Shown piece by piece: positions 35,017-44,344 of a stretch of 64,000 bases of DNA; the first letter of the stretch is position 1; each line of letters starts with the position of its first letter. The stretch comes from an uncultured Erysipelotrichaceae bacterium (lineage in GTDB: Bacteria > Bacillota_I > Bacilli_A > RFN20 > CAG-826): contig CADCDA010000002.1 in the NCBI GenBank assembly GCA_902800025.1, positions 62,001-126,000 of the forward strand. Reading direction: 5' to 3'. The notes beneath the pieces were generated by a model. That model did not search any database. It saw only the letters and a program-made list of their open reading frames with translations, and was not told the origin of the DNA. The translations under genes were made by a program, and so were the position numbers.

Positions 35017-36813
35017 ATGGCATTCACAGGATTAATTGCGGAAGATATATTAAAACACTCGGATATCGTTAAAGTTATCGGTTCTTATTTGAACTTGGTA
35101 AAGCAAGGAAAGAACTACAAATGCGTATGTCCTTTCCATGACGACACAAATCCGTCTTTAACTATCTCACCAGAAAAGCAAATGTTTAAATGTTTTGTTT
35201 GCGGCACTGGTGGTAACGCTTTTACCTTTGTTCAAAAATATGAGCATGTCTCCTTTGGAGAAGCACTTAAAAAAGTCGCTGATATCTCTGACTATCATCC
35301 TGAAGGATTAGAAACGATTTCTAAACCCAAGAAGGTTGATGCAAAGAAAGAAGCGTTACTTAAATGTTTATATGATTTGAACCTCTATTATCAATTCGCA
35401 CTTAATACGCCCGAAGGAAAAGAAGGGCTTGATTACTTCGAATCTAGGAAATTAGATGCTGCGCTTAGAAACAAATATAAGCTTGGCTATGCTCCTAAAG
35501 ATGGTAAAGCAACTATAGACTTCTTATTAAAGAAGGGCCACTCGATAGTGACGATTGAAGAAACTGGTGTAATGCGCATGCTTTCTAACTCATCCTATAA
35601 GGATATGAACGAAGGAAGAGTGACATTCCCAATTTGCGATATCGATGGTAATGTCATCGGCTTCAGTGCGAGACGACTTATTAATGATGACACTGCCAAA
35701 TATATGAATACACCTGAAACATATTTGTTTCACAAAACTAACAATTTATATAACATTCATATCGCTAAGGACGCCGCCAAAATCAAAGGATACATTTATG
35801 TATGTGAAGGGTTTATGGATGTTTACGCCCTTGGAAAAATTGGAATCGATGCTGCAGTAGCAATCATGGGGACTGCATTAACAATGGAACATATCCAAAT
35901 CTTAAGGAGTTTGAATGTTGAAATAAGGCTTTGCCTTGATGGTGATCTTCCTGGTCAAAGTGCGATGATGAAGATTGCTAAAGTCCTTTCTAAAGAAGGA
36001 ATCAACTTCCGAGTTGTCGATAACCAAGGGAGCGATCGAGATCCTGACGAAATCTTGAACGAAGATGGGCAAGCCGCCTTAGAAGAGTATCTTAATAAAC
36101 TCACAAGTCAAACTGACTTCGCCTTAAATTATTATTTAAGAAGTAACCCTCTTAAGACTAATGAAGAAAAGAAGACCTTAATAAAAGAGTTCTTACCAGT
36201 ACTCCTTAGGATTAATAGTCAACTTGAGTTAGATAATTATCTAAGGAAATTAGAAAAGATTACTGGGTTTGACGCAGAGTCGATTAGAGACTTATTAAGA
36301 AGATCTCGCCAAAGCGTGAATTCTGGAAATGGTATCAATCGAGAAGTATTTCAAAACTTCCATCCTGAAAGAGAAGCCCTCCAGAAGCTCATAACTGCCG
36401 AGCGTGAGCTTTTATACCAAATGAGTCAAAACAAGTCTGCAGTGGACTTTTATGAGCAAAAAATCGGTGGTTTCTATGATGATATCTACCGTCAGATTGC
36501 AATGTTCATGGTTGAGTACGCAGAAACACACCCAGAAATGGATGTTAATGGAGTGATAATCTTGGTTGAGAATAGCGACCTTGATAACAAAGATGAAATT
36601 CTTAACGACTTAACATCCTTAATGGTGGAAACACATCCTAATAAATGTTCGGATGAACTGCTAGATAATCTATTAGAGACGATTAATGACGAAAAGAGTC
36701 GAATAACAGACGAAGATATATTAGCAGATTCCTTAAAAGGAAAAACTGAGCTCGAACAAGCTCGAATCATCGCTGAATTCCGTAAAAGGAAGATGGCGAA
36801 AAACAAAAAATAG
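35017..36813 (+). CDS. dnaG: DNA primase
   Basis: Primase makes RNA primers for DNA replication. The 598-residue protein has the N-terminal CHC2 zinc finger (CPFHDDTNPSL and FKCFVCGTGG), the TOPRIM core with YVCEGFMDVYAL and LCLDGDLPGQ, and a C-terminal helicase-binding region. It precedes rpoD in the macromolecular synthesis arrangement. No Shine-Dalgarno is visible; a TATATT box (35002-35007) lies nine bases before the ATG. Confidence 0.97.
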   Translation: MAFTGLIAEDILKHSDIVKVIGSYLNLVKQGKNYKCVCPFHDDTNPSLTISPEKQMFKCFVCGTGGNAFTFVQKYEHVSFGEALKKVADISDYHPEGLETISKPKKVDAKKEALLKCLYDLNLYYQFALNTPEGKEGLDYFESRKLDAALRNKYKLGYAPKDGKATIDFLLKKGHSIVTIEETGVMRMLSNSSYKDMNEGRVTFPICDIDGNVIGFSARRLINDDTAKYMNTPETYLFHKTNNLYNIHIAKDAAKIKGYIYVCEGFMDVYALGKIGIDAAVAIMGTALTMEHIQILRSLNVEIRLCLDGDLPGQSAMMKIAKVLSKEGINFRVVDNQGSDRDPDEILNEDGQAALEEYLNKLTSQTDFALNYYLRSNPLKTNEEKKTLIKEFLPVLLRINSQLELDNYLRKLEKITGFDAESIRDLLRRSRQSVNSGNGINREVFQNFHPEREALQKLITAERELLYQMSQNKSAVDFYEQKIGGFYDDIYRQIAMFMVEYAETHPEMDVNGVIILVENSDLDNKDEILNDLTSLMVETHPNKCSDELLDNLLETINDEKSRITDEDILADSLKGKTELEQARIIAEFRKRKMAKNKK

Positions 36814-36847
36814 AAACTGAAAATTGTTGAATAGGGAGAATGAGACA

Positions 36848-38119
36848 ATGGGAAGACCAAAGAAAAGCGAAACAGCCGCAAAAGCTGCAACTAAAGAAAA
36901 AGCACCTGCAAAGAAAGCTACAAAGAAAAGAGACACCGAAACTCTTGCAACTTTAGCAGAGATTGAAGCTAAACTTTTAAAGAAAGCCAAAAACAATGGT
37001 GATCAATTAGAACAAGGCGACATTTATGAAGCCTTAAATAATTATGAACTCGAAGATGATGTCATCGATGACTTAATTGAATACTTTGCAAAGCAAAAGA
37101 TTGAAGTCATTTCTGAAGACGCTGAAGAAGAGGAAGAAGAAATCAATGATGAAGATTTCGATGAATCCAAAATGGCGGAACTCGAAGATGATGATGATTT
37201 CTTTGCTGAAGATCGAGATGACGAGGCCGAAGAACTTGATTTCGATATTGATCATTTGGACGTCACAATCGGTAGCGATGTCAAAGTTAATGACTCGGTT
37301 AAGATTTATCTTAAAGAAATTGGAAAATACGAACTTCTTAAACCAGAAGAAGAACCAATTCTCGCTGCTAAAATCTTAGAAGGCGATGAAGAAGCCAAAC
37401 AAAGACTTATCAACGCGAACTTAAGATTAGTTGTTAATATCGCTAAACACTATGTTGGTAGAGGTATGCTTTTCTTAGACTTAATCCAAGAAGGTAACTT
37501 AGGCTTAATGAAGGCTGTTGATAAATTCGATTACACAAAAGGATTTAAGTTTTCAACTTATGCGACATGGTGGATCCGTCAAGCCATCACTAGAGCGATT
37601 GCCGATCAAGCTAGAACCATTCGTATTCCAGTTCATATGGTCGAAACCATCAACAAGATGACCCGTGTTCAACGTCAATTAGTCCAAGATTTGGATAGAG
37701 ACCCAACCGCTGAAGAGATTTCAGAAGCAATGGGTGGAGAATTCTCACCAAAAAGAATTCGTGAAATCCAAAGAGTGGCTCTTGAACCAGTTTCATTTGA
37801 AACCCCAATCGGTGAAGAAGATGATTCACATTTAATTGACTTTATCGAAGATAAAGATAATGAATCACCTGTCGATTACACAACTAAAAAGTTGCTTAAG
37901 GAAGAACTCGATTCCATCCTTAAGGATTTAACTGATAGAGAAGAAAGAGTCTTAAGACTCCGTTATGGCTTAGACGATAACCGTCCAAGAACACTCGAAG
38001 AAGTCGGCAAAGAATTCGGTGTTACTCGTGAACGTATTCGTCAAATTGAAGCCAAGGCAATTAAAAAGCTCAAACACCCAACAAGACGTAAAAAATTAGG
38101 AGATTATCGTAACTCATAA
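36848..38119 (+). CDS. rpoD: RNA polymerase primary sigma factor (SigA/RpoD)
   Basis: This is the housekeeping sigma factor. The start is placed at 36848 ([12 protein letters not shown]) behind AGGGAGA; an upstream TTG would swallow that site. The 423-residue protein has a Lys/Ala-rich leader and a very acidic stretch (about 85 to 130). Region 2 contains [20 protein letters not shown] and [15 protein letters not shown], followed by region 3. Region 4 contains [19 protein letters not shown] and [17 protein letters not shown]. The promoter boxes proposed in this window match its expected TTGACA/TATAAT preference. Confidence 0.98.
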   Translation: MGRPKKSETAAKAATKEKAPAKKATKKRDTETLATLAEIEAKLLKKAKNNGDQLEQGDIYEALNNYELEDDVIDDLIEYFAKQKIEVISEDAEEEEEEINDEDFDESKMAELEDDDDFFAEDRDDEAEELDFDIDHLDVTIGSDVKVNDSVKIYLKEIGKYELLKPEEEPILAAKILEGDEEAKQRLINANLRLVVNIAKHYVGRGMLFLDLIQEGNLGLMKAVDKFDYTKGFKFSTYATWWIRQAITRAIADQARTIRIPVHMVETINKMTRVQRQLVQDLDRDPTAEEISEAMGGEFSPKRIREIQRVALEPVSFETPIGEEDDSHLIDFIEDKDNESPVDYTTKKLLKEELDSILKDLTDREERVLRLRYGLDDNRPRTLEEVGKEFGVTRERIRQIEAKAIKKLKHPTRRKKLGDYRNS

Positions 38120-38778
38120 TGAAATTATCCAAAAGACTTCAGGCCATTTATGATATGGTTCCTTGCGGCGTCGCTGCTGACGTTGGAAGTGACCACGGGA
38201 AATTAATTATTTCCCTCTTTGAAAATGGCCAGATTTCTAAAGGATACGCAATTGAAAATAAAGTCGGACCTTTTAATAGACTTAAAAAAGCCATTGAAGA
38301 AAATAATGTCTCAGAAGGAATTATCCCAATGCTTTCCGATGGCATTAGTGAACTCCCAAGCGATGTTGATATCGTTATTATCGCTGGCATGGGTGGCTTT
38401 AATGTTATTGATATTCTTAAAAAGAATCCAGGCAAACTCAAGAATGTCAGAACAATCATTGTCGACGCGCATAATGCGATTCCTGAACTTAGAAAGCAAG
38501 TTTGCAAGATGGGCTATGTCATCGCTGATGAAGATATCGTTTATGAAAGCGGTGTCTATTATGAAATAATTAAGTTCATTTCTGGAGAAGCAATGTATCT
38601 TGATGATCCAGATATTGAATTTGGACCGATTCTTAGAAATGAGAAGTCTTGTACTTTTAAAGAGAAATATCAATCACGTATTAAAGAGATTGATAAACTT
38701 CTTATGAATAAGAACATTCCTGAAACCAAGGTCAAAAAACTCAACCTTGAAAAAGAAAGGATTAGAGCGGTTTTATGA
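38119..38778 (+). CDS. trmK: tRNA (adenine(22)-N(1))-methyltransferase
   Basis: TrmK methylates adenine 22 of tRNA using S-adenosylmethionine. The 219-residue protein begins LSKRLQAIYDMVP and has the SAM-binding AADVGSDHGKL motif and IVIIAGMGGFNVIDIL. A C-terminal coiled coil completes it. It overlaps the rpoD stop by one base and the next gene by four, the usual rpoD-trmK-nif3 order of Bacillota. Confidence 0.94.
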   Translation: MKLSKRLQAIYDMVPCGVAADVGSDHGKLIISLFENGQISKGYAIENKVGPFNRLKKAIEENNVSEGIIPMLSDGISELPSDVDIVIIAGMGGFNVIDILKKNPGKLKNVRTIIVDAHNAIPELRKQVCKMGYVIADEDIVYESGVYYEIIKFISGEAMYLDDPDIEFGPILRNEKSCTFKEKYQSRIKEIDKLLMNKNIPETKVKKLNLEKERIRAVL

Positions 38779-39548
38779 ACACGAAGAGTTTATTAAATAA
38801 GCTTGGCAAAAGATTCCCAAAAAGAATCGCTAAAGAAAATCATGACTTTGTCGGTTTAATGACTGGCAAGCTTCCAGAAGAAGTTCGTAAGATTGTTCTT
38901 TGCTTAGATATGGATTGGGAAATCTTTGACAGAGTCAAAGAAGAGAAACCAGATCTCGTTTTGAGCCATCATCCTTTAGTGTATGGACTTCGTTCTCGTG
39001 TCTTTAAAAGAGACCCGAGCAAGAAAGAACTTTGTGATGCGCTTGACGCTCTTAATATTCCTGTTTATAGTATGCACACAAATTTCGATACCGGTTTAGG
39101 CGGAATGAATGACGCCCTTGCAGAAGCCTTACATCTAAAAGATGTCAAAGTCATTGAAAATAATCCAATGATGCGTGGCGGAAGACTAGAAAAACCGATG
39201 AAGGCAAAAGAGTTTGCTAAGTACGCAAATAATTGTTTAAATGTCGATTATTCTCGTTTAATCAATAATGGCAAGGAAGTTGTTGAGACTGTTGCGATTA
39301 TTGGAGGAGCTGGAAGCGGATATTGGCCAGTCGCCAAAGAAGCTGGATATGACATCTTTATTTCTGGAGATGCTCCCCATCACGTAAGAAGAGAAATTGT
39401 GAACGCTAAATATAACTATTTAGATATGCCACATGAAATCGAAAAAATCTTCGTTCCAACTATGAAAAAACTCATCCATGAATTAGATGAGTCTATTGAA
39501 ATCGTCATGATTGATCACGAAAAAGAACCAGAAGTTATTTTGAAATAA
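38775..39548 (+). CDS. Nif3-like dinuclear metal center protein
   Basis: This 257-residue protein of the NIF3/YqfO family has SHHPLVYG and MHTNFDTGLGGMNDALAEAL, with a late ISGDAPHH segment that supplies metal ligands. Members form toroidal hexamers with two metals per subunit; the biochemical role is unsettled. It is the short form without the inserted domain seen in Bacillus YqfO. The start overlaps the trmK stop (ATGA), and its 3' end overlaps ispH on the other strand by 14 bases. Confidence 0.92.
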   Translation: MNTKSLLNKLGKRFPKRIAKENHDFVGLMTGKLPEEVRKIVLCLDMDWEIFDRVKEEKPDLVLSHHPLVYGLRSRVFKRDPSKKELCDALDALNIPVYSMHTNFDTGLGGMNDALAEALHLKDVKVIENNPMMRGGRLEKPMKAKEFAKYANNCLNVDYSRLINNGKEVVETVAIIGGAGSGYWPVAKEAGYDIFISGDAPHHVRREIVNAKYNYLDMPHEIEKIFVPTMKKLIHELDESIEIVMIDHEKEPEVILK

Positions 39549-40395
39549 GATAATTATATATTTCGTCCACAATGTATTGTGGTGTTGAAGCCCCTGATCC
39601 AACAGCGGCTTTTCTTTTACAGTCTAAAGGAATCTTTTTAAGTTCGCTAAGGTCAGAGACCATAACCACAAGAGCGTTTGGATAGTTTGCTAAAGCAATA
39701 TCGTAAAGTTTATTTGAGTTACTAGATTTAGGATGACCGACAATTACAATCAAATCAGTGTCTTTCTCAATCTTGAGGATGGCTTCTTGTCTAAGCCTAG
39801 TGGCGTTACATATTTCATTTTCGATTCTAGCACCTGGATAGTGCTTTAAAATATCCTCATGATACTTTCTCAGCTCATAAAAATTGAGTGTTGTTTGGTT
39901 TAAAACAAACGGGGATTTATCAGTAATTAATTGGTAGTTAATTAGTAGTTTAGTATCATATAATGATACTTTATCAGAAACTGTCAATGCAGCATTAGCT
40001 TCTTTATGACCGGATTGACCGATATAAATGACTTGATGTCCGTTAGCGATTTCTCTTTTAATCTTGTTGAGGTTATCTTGCACCTTGAAACAAGTTGCAT
40101 CATATGTGATAAGACCTTTTTCTTTAGCGATTTTATCTAGTTTCTCATCATGCCCGTGCGCAGTGAAGACGAGAACATCACCTTTTTGAAGCTTATTGAT
40201 TTCTTCATATTCGCTACCATCTAAAGTAACGAATCCTTCATTAGTAAGGCTATCAATCAAAGATTGATTGTGCGCAAGCATACCTAAAATATAGACGGTT
40301 TTGTCTTTATGATCTTCTTTCGCTTGATGCGCTAATTGGACTGCTCTTGTAACACCTGAACAAAATCCTTGAGGTTTGACTAATGCAACTTCCAT
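39535..40395 (-). CDS. ispH: 4-hydroxy-3-methylbut-2-enyl diphosphate reductase
   Basis: IspH makes the final step of the MEP isoprenoid pathway, yielding IPP and DMAPP with a [4Fe-4S] enzyme. The 286-residue protein has the three cluster cysteines in QGFCSGVTRAV, DATCFKVQ and ICNATRLRQ, and TAHGHDEK and GQSGHKEA with substrate-binding histidines. It ends convergently with the Nif3 gene. It starts back to back with nfo at a shared palindromic -10. On the minus strand TAACAT lies six bases before the ATG, predicting transcription start at the ATG itself. Confidence 0.97.
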   Translation of the reverse strand: MEVALVKPQGFCSGVTRAVQLAHQAKEDHKDKTVYILGMLAHNQSLIDSLTNEGFVTLDGSEYEEINKLQKGDVLVFTAHGHDEKLDKIAKEKGLITYDATCFKVQDNLNKIKREIANGHQVIYIGQSGHKEANAALTVSDKVSLYDTKLLINYQLITDKSPFVLNQTTLNFYELRKYHEDILKHYPGARIENEICNATRLRQEAILKIEKDTDLIVIVGHPKSSNSNKLYDIALANYPNALVVMVSDLSELKKIPLDCKRKAAVGSGASTPQYIVDEIYNYLISK

Positions 40396-40399
40396 AAAA

Positions 40400-40413
40400 A
40401 TATGTTAACATAT
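40400..40413. promoter_or_regulatory. Palindromic bidirectional -10 element between ispH and nfo
   Basis: ATATGTTAACATAT is a perfect 14-base palindrome. Each strand reads TGTTAACAT, an extended -10 (TGn plus TAACAT). Leftward it would start ispH at its ATG; rightward it would start nfo with a short leader carrying GAAGG. Confidence 0.5.
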
Positions 40414-40429
40414 TTGAAGGTAATTAAAT

Positions 40430-41314
40430 ATGGAAAACAAAGATATTTATATAGGAAGCCATGTTGGCATGGGTGCTCCAGAGTTCTATTTAGGAAGCGT
40501 CAAAGAGGCGCTTTCATATGGATCGAATACTTTTATGTTTTATACTGGCGCTCCGCAAAACTCATTCAGAAAACCTTTATCTGAATTAAAAATTCAGGAA
40601 GGAAGAAAACTAATTAAAGAAGCCGGAATCGATGAAAGCAAGCTCATCGTTCACGCGCCTTATATTATTAACGCTGCTAATTTTTCTAGAGAAGATTTAT
40701 ACGAGATGTCGATAAATACAATCGTTAGTGAACTTAGAAGAACTGCTGGTTTTGGCGTTGGCATTATGGTCCTTCACCCAGGAAGCCACGTTGGCATGGG
40801 TGCTGAAAGTGGCATTTTGGCTTTAGCCAAAGCACTTGACACAGCGTTTGCTTGTGATGGCACGAACGTTAAGATTGCTATTGAAACCATGGCAGGAAAA
40901 GGTCATGAGATTGGAATTACATTTGAACAAGTTCGTTCAATTATTGATCAGTGCAAATATCCAGAACGCCTAGGCGTGTGCTTAGATACGTGCCATATAT
41001 CTGACGCCGGATATGACATCATTAATGATTTAGATGGCGTTATCGAAAAATTCGATAAAGTTATTGGACTAGACAAATTATTAGTGGTTCATGTTAATGA
41101 TAGTAAGAATCCAACTGGTGCTCATAAAGATAGACACGAGAACATTGGATATGGATATTTAGGATTTGATCTTCTTTATAGAGTAGTTCATCATCCAAAA
41201 CTCATTGGTATCCCAATGATTCTTGAGACTCCTTATTACAATGAAAAAGCTCCTTATAAGCAAGAAATTGAAATGCTAAGGAGCGGTAAGTATGTTGATA
41301 ATTGGAGAAATTAG
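40430..41314 (+). CDS. nfo: Deoxyribonuclease IV (AP endonuclease)
   Basis: Endonuclease IV nicks DNA at abasic sites during base excision repair. The 294-residue TIM-barrel protein has IGSHVGMG, HAPYIINAANFS, ETMAGKG, CLDTCH, and VHVNDSKNPTGAHKDRHENIG, which together supply the trinuclear zinc ligands. GAAGG precedes the ATG. It is divergent from ispH and its end overlaps ispG by four bases on the opposite strand. Confidence 0.97.
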   Translation: MENKDIYIGSHVGMGAPEFYLGSVKEALSYGSNTFMFYTGAPQNSFRKPLSELKIQEGRKLIKEAGIDESKLIVHAPYIINAANFSREDLYEMSINTIVSELRRTAGFGVGIMVLHPGSHVGMGAESGILALAKALDTAFACDGTNVKIAIETMAGKGHEIGITFEQVRSIIDQCKYPERLGVCLDTCHISDAGYDIINDLDGVIEKFDKVIGLDKLLVVHVNDSKNPTGAHKDRHENIGYGYLGFDLLYRVVHHPKLIGIPMILETPYYNEKAPYKQEIEMLRSGKYVDNWRN

Positions 41315-42360
41315 AACTTATTAATCTCTTCTACTAAGGTTTCAAAGGCTTCGGCTTCTGGAACCTTTTTAATTACTTTATCTTTTTTAAAGATAACGAA
41401 TTCATGATGACCACCGGCAATGCCGATGTCAGCATTTTTGGCTTCTCCTGGTCCATTGACGACACAGCCCATAACAGCGACATGAATTGGCTTATTGACT
41501 GTTTCAAGATAGTCCATGACTTTTCTAGCAAGTGATTCGACATCAACTTGAGTTCTGCCACAAGTTGGACAGGCCACTAAAGTTGGATAGTTTGGATATA
41601 ATCCACAATCATGAAGCAATCTCTTACAAGTAATAATCTCGTCTTTAACACTTCCAGAGATTGAGATACGGATTGTATCTCCGATACCATCTAATAGAAG
41701 AGGAGCTAGTCCAGCAGAACTTCTAATAACAGCAATATCTTTAAATCCAGCTTCGGTAATTCCTAAATGAAGTGGATATGGGAACGTTTCACTTGCGAGT
41801 TTATACGCGGCGATAGTTTCTAACACATTGCTTCCTTTTAAAGATATGACTATGTCATAAAATCCTAAACTTTCTAAGATTTCAACGTGTTTTTTGGCGG
41901 ACGCAACTAACTTTTCGGCGGTATAGCTACTTGAATAATCGTGAATTGTTTTATCTAATGATCCGGAGTTAACACCGATACGAATTGGAACGTGCTTTTC
42001 TTTCGCCATGTTAACAACTTTTTTGACATTTTTAATATCGCCGATATTGCCTGGATTGATTCTAATCTTATCAACACCAGATTCCATTGCCATTAAGGCA
42101 AGGCGATAATCAAAATGAATGTCGGCTACTAAAGGGATTGAAATTCTCTTTTTGATTTCTTTAATCGCAAGAGCGTCTTTTTCATCCATAACGGATACAC
42201 GCATAATTTCTGCGCCCAATTTTGCGCATTCATTGATTTGCTCGCTGACTTCGAGATATTTCTCGGTCTTGATGTTACACATCGATTGGATAACAACTTT
42301 ATTTTGTCCACCGACTAAAACATTTCCGATTTTGACTTGTCTAGTTTCGTTTCTTTTCAT
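41311..42360 (-). CDS. ispG: 4-hydroxy-3-methylbut-2-en-1-yl diphosphate synthase
   Basis: IspG converts MEcPP to HMBPP, the step before IspH. The 349-residue protein has the TIM-barrel half (VGGQNKVVIQSMCN, ADIHFDYRLAL, IRINPGN) and the iron-sulfur half with CPTCGRTQVD and CVVNGPGEAKNADIGIAGG. Length is that of the bacterial two-domain form. On the minus strand TAAAAT ends nine bases before the ATG with no Shine-Dalgarno. Together with dxs at 58958 and ispH at 39535 it shows an active MEP pathway. Confidence 0.97.
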   Translation of the reverse strand: MKRNETRQVKIGNVLVGGQNKVVIQSMCNIKTEKYLEVSEQINECAKLGAEIMRVSVMDEKDALAIKEIKKRISIPLVADIHFDYRLALMAMESGVDKIRINPGNIGDIKNVKKVVNMAKEKHVPIRIGVNSGSLDKTIHDYSSSYTAEKLVASAKKHVEILESLGFYDIVISLKGSNVLETIAAYKLASETFPYPLHLGITEAGFKDIAVIRSSAGLAPLLLDGIGDTIRISISGSVKDEIITCKRLLHDCGLYPNYPTLVACPTCGRTQVDVESLARKVMDYLETVNKPIHVAVMGCVVNGPGEAKNADIGIAGGHHEFVIFKKDKVIKKVPEAEAFETLVEEINKF

Positions 42361-42420
42361 ACCACAATTATTTTACGCTTATTATCTAATAAAAATATAC
42401 TTTTATTATTTGTTTTGTTG

Positions 42421-42429
42421 TGTTAACAT
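42421..42429 (+). promoter_or_regulatory. Extended -10 promoter of rpmG
   Basis: TGTTAACAT (TGn plus TAACAT), the same box as at the ispH/nfo junction, lies 27 bases before the ATG of rpmG, which has an AAGGAG site. Confidence 0.5.
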
Positions 42430-42456
42430 TACATAGCGATTAAGGAGAAACTATCT

Positions 42457-42624
42457 ATGGCCAAGAAAGAAGAAAGAATCTCAATCACATTGAAGTGCAC
42501 AGAATGCGGCGAGGAAAATTATCTCACCTCTAAAAATAAAAAGAGCAATCCAGATCGTTTAGAGAAATTGAAATATTGCCCACGTTGTCAAAAGAAAACA
42601 CTCCATCGTGAGAAAAAGAAATAG
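42457..42624 (+). CDS. rpmG: 50S ribosomal protein L33
   Basis: This 55-residue basic protein ([18 protein letters not shown]) has CTECGEENY and CPRCQKKT, the zinc-ribbon form of L33 with four cysteines. The ATG follows AAGGAG by about nine bases. It is not followed by secE and nusG as in many genomes, and a terminator overlaps its stop codon, so it is monocistronic. Confidence 0.93.
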   Translation: MAKKEERISITLKCTECGEENYLTSKNKKSNPDRLEKLKYCPRCQKKTLHREKKK

Positions 42625-42645
42625 GTTTTACCTATTTTTTTCTTA
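42621..42645 (+). terminator. Terminator after rpmG
   Basis: ATAGGT (42621-42626) pairs with ACCTAT (42630-42635), then TTTTTTTCTT. It overlaps the rpmG stop codon. Confidence 0.8.
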
Positions 42646-42653
42646 TCTAAAAT

Positions 42654-43289
42654 ATGAAAATAGAAAAGTTTGATTATAACGATATTGAAGAACTATTAGC
42701 TAATACTTATGTCATTAGTGATAAGGATAAGAATGCGATAGTCATTGATCCTTCAAAAGATAATGATGGTGTTATTAATTATTTAGAAAAACACGATCTT
42801 ATTTTAAAGGCAATTTTACTCACCCATGGTCATTTTGATCATATGAGAGGAGTAAATAGATTAGCGAATAAATATCACGTTCCTTTATATATTCACTACG
42901 AAGATGAAGAAAATCTAAAAGATTCGTATCTGAATTGTTCAGACATGGGTGATGAAGAAATTATCGTGGAGCAGACTCCTATCTTAATAAAAGATGGTGA
43001 CGAACTTAATATATTAAGTGAAGGACTTATTAGAGTTATACACACTCCATTTCATACGAAAGGAAGTGTCTGCTATTATCTAAAAGATAATAATTGGTTA
43101 TTTACTGGAGATACGCTCTTTAAAATGTCAATTGGAAGAGATGATTTACCGGGCTCAATTCCTTCTAAACGAAGAGAGTCTTTAAATAAAATAATGATTC
43201 TTCCAAAGGAAACTAAAATATTCCCAGGACACGGCCCAAACTCTGTTTTAGAGATGGAGTTGATGCTAAATCGCTTTTTAATAAAATAA
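42654..43289 (+). CDS. Metallo-beta-lactamase fold hydrolase (glyoxalase II-like)
   Basis: This 211-residue hydrolase has the dinuclear metal site: THGHFDHMRG (HxHxDH), HTPFHTKGS, GDTLF and FPGHGP. The small size and layout resemble the YqgX/glyoxalase II-like MBL proteins common in Bacillota, whose substrates are often thioesters; the real substrate is not known. No ribosome-binding site is visible ahead of the ATG, which lies 18 bases after the rpmG terminator stem. Confidence 0.85.
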   Translation: MKIEKFDYNDIEELLANTYVISDKDKNAIVIDPSKDNDGVINYLEKHDLILKAILLTHGHFDHMRGVNRLANKYHVPLYIHYEDEENLKDSYLNCSDMGDEEIIVEQTPILIKDGDELNILSEGLIRVIHTPFHTKGSVCYYLKDNNWLFTGDTLFKMSIGRDDLPGSIPSKRRESLNKIMILPKETKIFPGHGPNSVLEMELMLNRFLIK

Positions 43290-43292
43290 TTA

Positions 43293-43309
43293 TTTGGTAT
43301 AATACCAAA
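43293..43309 (+). promoter_or_regulatory. Palindrome spanning the efp -10 box
   Basis: TTTGGTAT and ATACCAAA surround a single central base, and TATAAT (43298-43303) lies inside. It may be an operator of an unknown repressor or simply a symmetric promoter. No -35 consensus is clear. Confidence 0.45.
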
Positions 43310-43336
43310 GGAATTTAATAAAGAAAGGAAAAATAT

Positions 43337-43894
43337 ATGGTTAATGTTACTGAATTAAGACCAGGCAATTACTTCATTGAAGAAGGTAATATCTATCAAG
43401 TTTTAGACATCTTACTTAATAAGACTGCAATGAGAAAAATGGTTGCCAAAGTCAAGGCTAAGAACTTACGTTCTGGTGCAATTACAGAAATGGCACGTAA
43501 TAGTGGATACGCTATTGAAACTATTAGATTAGAAAAACGCCAAATGCAATATTTATATGATACTGGCGACGCCCTTTGCTTTATGGATCAAGAAACATAT
43601 GAACAACTCGAGATTTCTAAAGAAAGACTCGCATGGGAAGTTCAATTCTTAAAAGGTGAAGAAATCGTTGAAATCACAAGTTATGAAGGCGAAGTCCTCG
43701 GTATCAACTTACCAGCTAAAGTTGCTTTAAAGATTACACACTGTGAACCAGCTATTAGAGGCGATACAGTCAACAAAGCAATGAAAGACGCTGAATTAGA
43801 GACCGGTTTAAAGGTTCGTGTCCCATTATTTATTGAAGAAGGCGAAGAGATTTTAGTCAGAACTGACAACGGCGCCTACGACGGAAGAGCATAG
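43337..43894 (+). CDS. efp: Elongation factor P
   Basis: EF-P rescues ribosomes stalled at polyproline. The 185-residue protein has the KOW-like domain I and two OB domains, with HCEPAIRGDTVNKAMKDAELETG in the C-terminal signature and VPLFIEEGEEILV. Counting from the start, domain I tip reads NKTAMRKM, where Bacillus has KPGKGAAF; the position of the modifiable Lys32 is Met. AAAGAAAGGA precedes the ATG. It is followed by yneF 11 bases after the stop. Confidence 0.96.
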   Translation: MVNVTELRPGNYFIEEGNIYQVLDILLNKTAMRKMVAKVKAKNLRSGAITEMARNSGYAIETIRLEKRQMQYLYDTGDALCFMDQETYEQLEISKERLAWEVQFLKGEEIVEITSYEGEVLGINLPAKVALKITHCEPAIRGDTVNKAMKDAELETGLKVRVPLFIEEGEEILVRTDNGAYDGRA

Positions 43895-43905
43895 GAGGCA
43901 ATAAA

Positions 43906-44136
43906 ATGATTATTTTACTTGCTGATGCAGCTTGGGGAGGCATTCTCGCCGCTGCAGTTATCGCTGCTTTAATCGGTGGATTCTTCGCAGCAAGATTCTT
44001 CTTCAAGAGACAACTCGAAAAGAATCCTCCAATCAACGAAGGCATGATTAGAGCCTTATATCAAAGCGTTGGTAGAAAGCCTTCTGAAGCTGACATTCAA
44101 CGTACAATGAACGCTGTCAAAAGACAACAAAAATAA
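43906..44136 (+). CDS. UPF0154 membrane protein (YneF-like)
   Basis: This 76-residue protein has one N-terminal transmembrane helix rich in Ala and Gly (residues about 8 to 30), then FFFKRQLEKNPPINEGMIRALYQSVGRKPSEADIQRTM, the UPF0154/YneF signature in which only the first part is quoted here as evidence. Family function is unknown; the tail is cytoplasmic. GGAGG lies before the ATG. It is co-transcribed with efp. Confidence 0.88.
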   Translation: MIILLADAAWGGILAAAVIAALIGGFFAARFFFKRQLEKNPPINEGMIRALYQSVGRKPSEADIQRTMNAVKRQQK

Positions 44137-44161
44137 GTTAACAAAAAGGTTAATTGATAAT

Positions 44162-44196
44162 AACGCCAATCATCGAATTTGGCGTTTTTATTTTGC
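44162..44196 (+). terminator. Terminator after yneF
   Basis: AACGCCAA (44162-44169) pairs with TTGGCGTT (44179-44186), nine-base loop, then TTTATTTTG. The remainder to 44376 is very AT-rich non-coding DNA with a DnaA-box-like sequence (TATGTGGAAAA, 44314-44330 region) and the repeated motif at 44345-44364. Confidence 0.88.
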
Positions 44197-44344
44197 CTTT
44201 AGCGTAAATAGTGGAAGTGATGAAAAACAAGCATCTAATGGCTTATAAACCACAATTAAAGTCAATTAAAAAGATTTGATTAAATCAGTAAAAAATAAAA
44301 GTTTCCCAACTATGTGGAAAACTCTATTCACATTGTACAAAATA

